Shown here: in pieces, positions 23,868-27,496 of the stretch | Position numbering within the stretch: position 1 is the stretch's first letter | How the letters are laid out: the number at the start of each line of letters is the position of its first letter | NCBI RefSeq assembly: GCF_937898925.1 | Contig: NZ_CALDKF010000004.1 | Span: 1-27,496 of the forward strand | Reading direction: 5' to 3' | DNA from: an uncultured Methanobrevibacter sp. | Lineage (GTDB): Archaea; Methanobacteriota; Methanobacteria; Methanobacteriales; Methanobacteriaceae | Length of the DNA: 27,496 nucleotides | The notes under the pieces: model-generated | What the model was told of the DNA's origin: nothing | The model's database searches: none | What the model saw: the letters and a program-made list of their open reading frames with translations, nothing else | Position numbers and translations under genes: made by a program

Positions 23868-25328
23868 ATGAGTGAAAAATTAGAGTGGGATAGTTCCCTA
23901 TCATTTATATTTGCTATGATTGGAGCTGCCGTTGGTCTAGGAAACATTTGGAGATTCAGTTATGTATTGTATTCCAACGGTGGAGGATCATTCTTTATTC
24001 CTTATTTTACTGCCATAGCAATTATGGGAATCCCTTTTTTAATACTTGAATATGGTGTGGGATTCAGTTTTAAGGAATCCTTTTCGAAGATTTTAAAGGA
24101 TATCAATGAGCGGTTTGAGTATATAGCTTGGGCGCTTGTTCTTTTTGTATTTATAGTTACAATTTATTATATGGTTATTCTGAGTTGGGATATGGTATAT
24201 CTTCTAAGCAGTTTCACATTCAGTTGGGGTGCTGATACAGCGGCTTACTTCACAACCACTGTTGGTGGAAGTTCCGATTTGGCTAGTGCAGGATTCTTGC
24301 TTGTCCCTACAACCATTTGTGTAATCTTGATGTGGATAGTTTTATGGTACATTTCCCATAAGAATGTTGACGAAGGTATCGGTAAGGTTTCAAAAGTATT
24401 GATTCCAGCATTATTTGTCATAATGGCAATCATTGTTGTTTATGCATTGACTTTACCAGGGCATATGATTGGTGTTGATGCTCTCTTAAGGCCAAGATGG
24501 TCTATGCTTTTGGATATCAATATTTGGCTAGCTGCATTCGCTCAAATCATTTTTTCCTTAAGTATGGGTCAGGCAATTGCCTTGACTTATGCAAGCTACT
24601 TGCCGAAGGCTTCCAAATTAACCGATAATGTGCTTATTGTAGTTGCTTCAAACTCCTTGTTTGAAATATTCACTGCATTTGGTGTATTTTCAATCCTTGG
24701 TTACATGTCCCTTCATTCAGGTATGGCAATGACCAAATTGGTGACTGAAGGTACAGGTCTTGTATTCATTGTTTTCCCAATGATCTTTAATATCATGGGT
24801 CCAATAGGTAGGATTTTAGCACCGTTGCTGTTCTTGGCTATTCTATTTGCAGGAATAACCTCTGCATTAGGGTTCTTTGAACCAATGCTTTCATCCACAA
24901 GTGCTAAATTTAACTTAGGCAGAAGAAAAACTGCAGGTATTCTATCAATAATCGGATGTGCATTTTCAGTGCTGCTCACTACTGGAATCAGCAGTTATCT
25001 GGTTGGAATCATTGACTCATTTGTTAACCAGTTCGGTATCTTGTTATTGATTGGAGTCCAATGTGTCATATTCGCTTGGTTCTATAAGCTTGATGATTTG
25101 GTTCCTATATTGAATGAGAATGGACACTTAAAAGTAGGTAAATTATGGAAATTCGTAATCAAGTACCTATTGCCAATTGTACTCTTTGCAATGTGGATTT
25201 ACGGTATGTATGAACTCTTTATGAATGCAGCAACATTCGAGTTGATTATTGATTTAATCATTATGGTGTCTGTTTTAGCATTCAGTATCATTTTAACTAG
25301 ATTAAGCCCAAGAGAAGATGAAAGTTAG
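23868..25328 (+). CDS. SNF-family sodium-dependent transporter (copy 2)
   Basis: A 486-residue membrane protein, paralogous to the symporter encoded at 14896. The first helix reads GAAVGLGNIWRFSYVLYSNG followed by GGSFFIPY. The usual WRFP/WRYP proline, present in copy 1, is Ser here. IPFLILEYGVGFSFK, LWYISHKNVDEGIGKVSKVL, QIIFSLSMGQAIALTYASYL and the last Pro/Trp-rich helices align with copy 1 throughout. Sodium-coupled uptake of an amino acid or related compound is the family role; the substrate is unknown. TTG 23847 is open in frame, but ATG 23868 gives the matching N-terminus. No other gene is in its operon. Confidence 0.93.
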   Translation: MSEKLEWDSSLSFIFAMIGAAVGLGNIWRFSYVLYSNGGGSFFIPYFTAIAIMGIPFLILEYGVGFSFKESFSKILKDINERFEYIAWALVLFVFIVTIYYMVILSWDMVYLLSSFTFSWGADTAAYFTTTVGGSSDLASAGFLLVPTTICVILMWIVLWYISHKNVDEGIGKVSKVLIPALFVIMAIIVVYALTLPGHMIGVDALLRPRWSMLLDINIWLAAFAQIIFSLSMGQAIALTYASYLPKASKLTDNVLIVVASNSLFEIFTAFGVFSILGYMSLHSGMAMTKLVTEGTGLVFIVFPMIFNIMGPIGRILAPLLFLAILFAGITSALGFFEPMLSSTSAKFNLGRRKTAGILSIIGCAFSVLLTTGISSYLVGIIDSFVNQFGILLLIGVQCVIFAWFYKLDDLVPILNENGHLKVGKLWKFVIKYLLPIVLFAMWIYGMYELFMNAATFELIIDLIIMVSVLAFSIILTRLSPREDES

Positions 25329-25407
25329 TCTTTTTAATTTAATAGAAAATAAAATATTTAAGTAATGAAGTACAAATAATATTTTATAAGATTTGAAAGG
25401 TAAACGT

Positions 25408-25456
25408 ATCCCTATTAGGGATTGTCCCAATTGGGGCGAGTAAATTCCCTATAGGT
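25408..25456. repeat. GC-richer tandem palindromes between convergent genes
   Basis: ATCCCTATTAGGGAT (25408-25422), CCCAATTGGG (25426-25435) and CCTATAGG (25448-25455) are three palindromes in a row in otherwise AT-rich DNA. They lie between the symporter stop and the DUF3800 stop, then a T-rich tract follows on the + strand. A two-way terminator is likely; the end of an acquired segment is an alternative. Confidence 0.55.
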
Positions 25457-25474
25457 TCTTCTTTTCTTTTATTT

Positions 25475-26071
25475 TTATCTTTCAAATAAAATTTTCACAT
25501 TACTATTTTTAATTAATTTTATAAATTCTTCATTGTTTTTTTCATAATTTTGAAAATAAGACCATGAAATTATATCAATAATTTGTAATCCTTTTGAATT
25601 AGTTGATGAAAGATGAGAAATTTCAATAGGAAAATTTAAGTTATTATTTAAATTTTCAATAAAATACTTGTCAAAAAGTTTAATATCACTATGTTTAGTT
25701 TTTGATTTATCGATTATAATGCTGGTCTTTTGCTTAATAGTAATCATTTTAGCCAATTCTGATGCAATTATATCATATAATTCATTATTATTTGAATATT
25801 TAATTTTATCTTTATTTTCTTTATTAAATACTATTATCACGGCTTCATAGTCAATATTTTCAAGTCTTTTTAAAATTTTTTTAATAATATAATTAGGTGT
25901 ATTATTTCCTTTAATTTCATTAGAATTACGTAGTTGTTTTTTAAATATTCTATTAATTTTATTAATTATCCTTTCTAAATCGGTTTTATTGGATGAAATT
26001 ATTGCAGAAATAATAAAATACTTTGAATCTTTCCCTAGATCCCCGCTTTCATCAATATAAATATAATCCAT
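25475..26071 (-). CDS. DUF3800 protein, probably acquired
   Basis: A 198-residue protein whose N-terminus YIYIDESGDLG (Asp6, Glu7, Asp10 region) and IIDKSKTKHSD, with a C-terminal LQIIDIISWSYF, fit the DUF3800 family. Members are predicted RNase H-fold nucleases found near mobile elements and defence genes; catalysis is not proven. The coding strand is much richer in AAT, ATA and AAA codons than neighbouring genes, which suggests recent acquisition. A TATA box (AAATATATAAAC on this strand, 26093-26104) is about 27 bases before the start, so the message is probably leaderless. No transposase, toxin/antitoxin or restriction gene is adjacent, so no system can be named. Confidence 0.82.
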   Translation of the reverse strand: MDYIYIDESGDLGKDSKYFIISAIISSNKTDLERIINKINRIFKKQLRNSNEIKGNNTPNYIIKKILKRLENIDYEAVIIVFNKENKDKIKYSNNNELYDIIASELAKMITIKQKTSIIIDKSKTKHSDIKLFDKYFIENLNNNLNFPIEISHLSSTNSKGLQIIDIISWSYFQNYEKNNEEFIKLIKNSNVKILFER

Positions 26072-26288
26072 AAGTTAATATTATGATTTTTCGTTTATAT
26101 ATTTAATTAATCTTCTATACGATGTTAATTTTTCATTTAAGGTATAATTTACACTTTAAATATAATATTATAATTATTTAATTAAAAAATAATTAAATAA
26201 AGGATTTTTATGAAATTAATTTTTAATTTAAATTTTTTTTAAAAGATAATTAAAAGTTTTAAATAAATAAAAATATAAATAATATTTA

Positions 26289-27350
26289 ATGAACGCTATA
26301 AAAACTTCCAATCAAAACGAGGATAAGATATTTACAATAGACTTCTTTTTAATCTTCGGTGCATTGCTATTTTCAGCTCTTGTAATGTATGCATTGATGT
26401 CTACAGTTACTGAGTATGCCACATCTATGGGTACAAGTGCAACTATAGCAGGACTTGTATCTGGAATATACATCTTTGGAGGACTTTGTTCAAGAATTTA
26501 CTCTGCAAATGCACTTGAGAGAAGGGATTGGAAGAAATTAGCCATTATTTTCTTAAGCATTCACTTTTTAGCATGCATTTTCTACTTTTTTGCAAATAAT
26601 GTAAGCTTGCTTTTGATTGTAAGATTCATTCATGGGCTTGGATTTGGTGCTTCTGCAAATGCTATTGTTACTATAGCAAGTGCAATATTGCCTAAGAAAC
26701 GCTTTGGAGAGGCATTTGGATACTTTATGCTTGGAACTACAATTGCTGTTGGACTAGGCCCTTACATTTCAGGATTTTTCTATGACAATTGGGGCTCTTT
26801 TGGTTCATTCTCTCTTGCAACCGCCTTTGCTTTTCTTGGATTGTTATGCATACTTCTTTTGGATATAAGCAAATATGAAATTAAGCATAATAGTGAGATA
26901 GAAAATAGTATGTACAGAGATAAAACTCCTAATAATGCTATTTTAGAAGAAAAAGGAAGAATCAGAGGAGTTATAGATAAGATATTTGAAGTTCCGGCTA
27001 TACCTGTTTCCTTATTTACAGGACTTACAAGCCTTGGATATGTTTCCATATTGTCATTTTACAGATTGTATGCTGTTGAAGTTGATTTGGTAGGTGCATT
27101 TTCCCTATTCTTTATTATCTATTCAATTGTTCTTGTGGCTTCAAGACCTATTGCAGGAAGAATTCAGGATAATTATGGTGATAAGATTGTCTGTTTCACT
27201 GGAATCATTGCACAAGCCATCGGGCTCTTTCTAATCGCTTGGATTCCTTCTGCAATAACAGTTTTCATTTGTGCAGTTTGTGCAGCGCTTGGTTTCGGTA
27301 CACTTAATTCAGCTTGCACAGCTATTGTGACAAGGGACACATCAGCAAAT
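26289..27350 (+). CDS. MFS transporter, 3' end lost at a chimeric junction
   Basis: A polytopic major facilitator superfamily protein, about 350 native residues seen, with hydrophobic helices throughout. GLVSGIYIFGGLCSRIYSAN followed by ALERRDWKK matches the MFS loop between helices 2 and 3, and FIHGLGFGASANAIVTIASA helix 4. SRPIAGRIQDNYGDKIV is the equivalent loop in the second half. Native-looking sequence continues to TRDTSANRR at about 27355. Then the frame becomes an Arg/Ser/Pro-rich string ending at 27461 that is not transporter sequence. The missing C-terminus is presumably at the true locus. Substrate unknown. ATG 26289 has no clear ribosome binding site. Confidence 0.88.
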
Positions 27351-27496
27351 CGCCGTCCTGCAGCTTGTAGCCGGACAGAGCGTTCTTCACGGAGTGGTAA
27401 GCATCGTTGGGAACCAGGACGCAGCCCTGATCGAACTCGATGGTGCCCTTGTAGTTCTTGATGATACCGGCAGCGGTGATCACATCGCCGACCTTC
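27346..27496 (-). other. Foreign GC-rich segment from an unrelated organism
   Basis: From about 27346 the base composition changes abruptly to GC-rich. On the minus strand an uninterrupted frame (27495 down to 27346) encodes VGDVITAAGIIKNYKGTIEF and then DQGCVLVPNDAYHSVKNALS, ending GYKLQDGDL. Its bacterial-style codons look like a gut Clostridia gene. It is a fragment of an internal domain, open at both ends. I do not name the family. It is best read as an assembly or sample join. Confidence 0.8.

Noticed and set aside
27355..27461. Arg/Ser-rich C-terminus of the MFS protein
   Set aside because: It is read-through into the GC-rich foreign segment, not a native domain.

Overview
The window looks like a contig from a methanogenic archaeon of the order Methanobacteriales, most like Methanobrevibacter. 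Supporting signs are the very AT-rich, T-tract-filled intergenic DNA, archaeal TATA boxes, Shine-Dalgarno sites of the GGTGAT/GGAGG type, ribosomal protein eL37 beside an archaeal LSm protein, archaeal riboflavin synthase (RibC), the methanogen deformylase ArfB, CbiZ, MetX with CBS domains, and an archaea-type helicase. No tRNA, rRNA or CRISPR array was seen. The last ~145 bases do not belong: they are GC-richer, encode an unrelated bacterial-looking peptide on the other strand and interrupt an MFS gene, so the contig end is probably a chimeric join.

Layout. 1-1726: 3' part of a CbiZ-like cobinamide salvage gene, then a cobalt/ECF-type ATPase (CbiO) with no ordinary start codon. 1902-4855: a TPR protein, RibC, and a glycosyltransferase/DUF2304 pair. 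4947-6892: a two-gene Fe-S unit resembling LutA/LutB. 6893-10049: a modABC oxyanion transporter preceded by repeated operator-like modules. 10242-13535: a large helicase with a lysine-rich insertion. 13624-16383: a small membrane-anchored protein with an EF-hand-like loop, an IMPACT/YigZ protein and an SNF-family sodium symporter. 16717-18405: PUA protein, ArfB and TrmO. 18406-19857: LSm and eL37 with long, structured noncoding DNA. 19858-21893: two unrecognised small proteins around an RNase III gene. 22173-25328: MetX-CBS and a second SNF-family symporter. 25475-26071: a very AT-rich DUF3800 gene, probably acquired. 26289-~27350: a broken MFS gene.

Working together: RibC and ArfB both serve flavin and F420 synthesis. 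ModABC supplies Mo/W for enzymes such as formylmethanofuran dehydrogenase. CbiZ and CbiO fit corrinoid/cobalt acquisition. LSm, eL37, PUA, TrmO and RNase III are RNA or translation functions. The best candidates for something undescribed are the ~22-bp-phased operator array ahead of modA, the noncanonical cbiO start, the noncoding structured element with its own promoter at 18567-18800, the nested inverted repeat at 19619-19703, and the RNase III locus.
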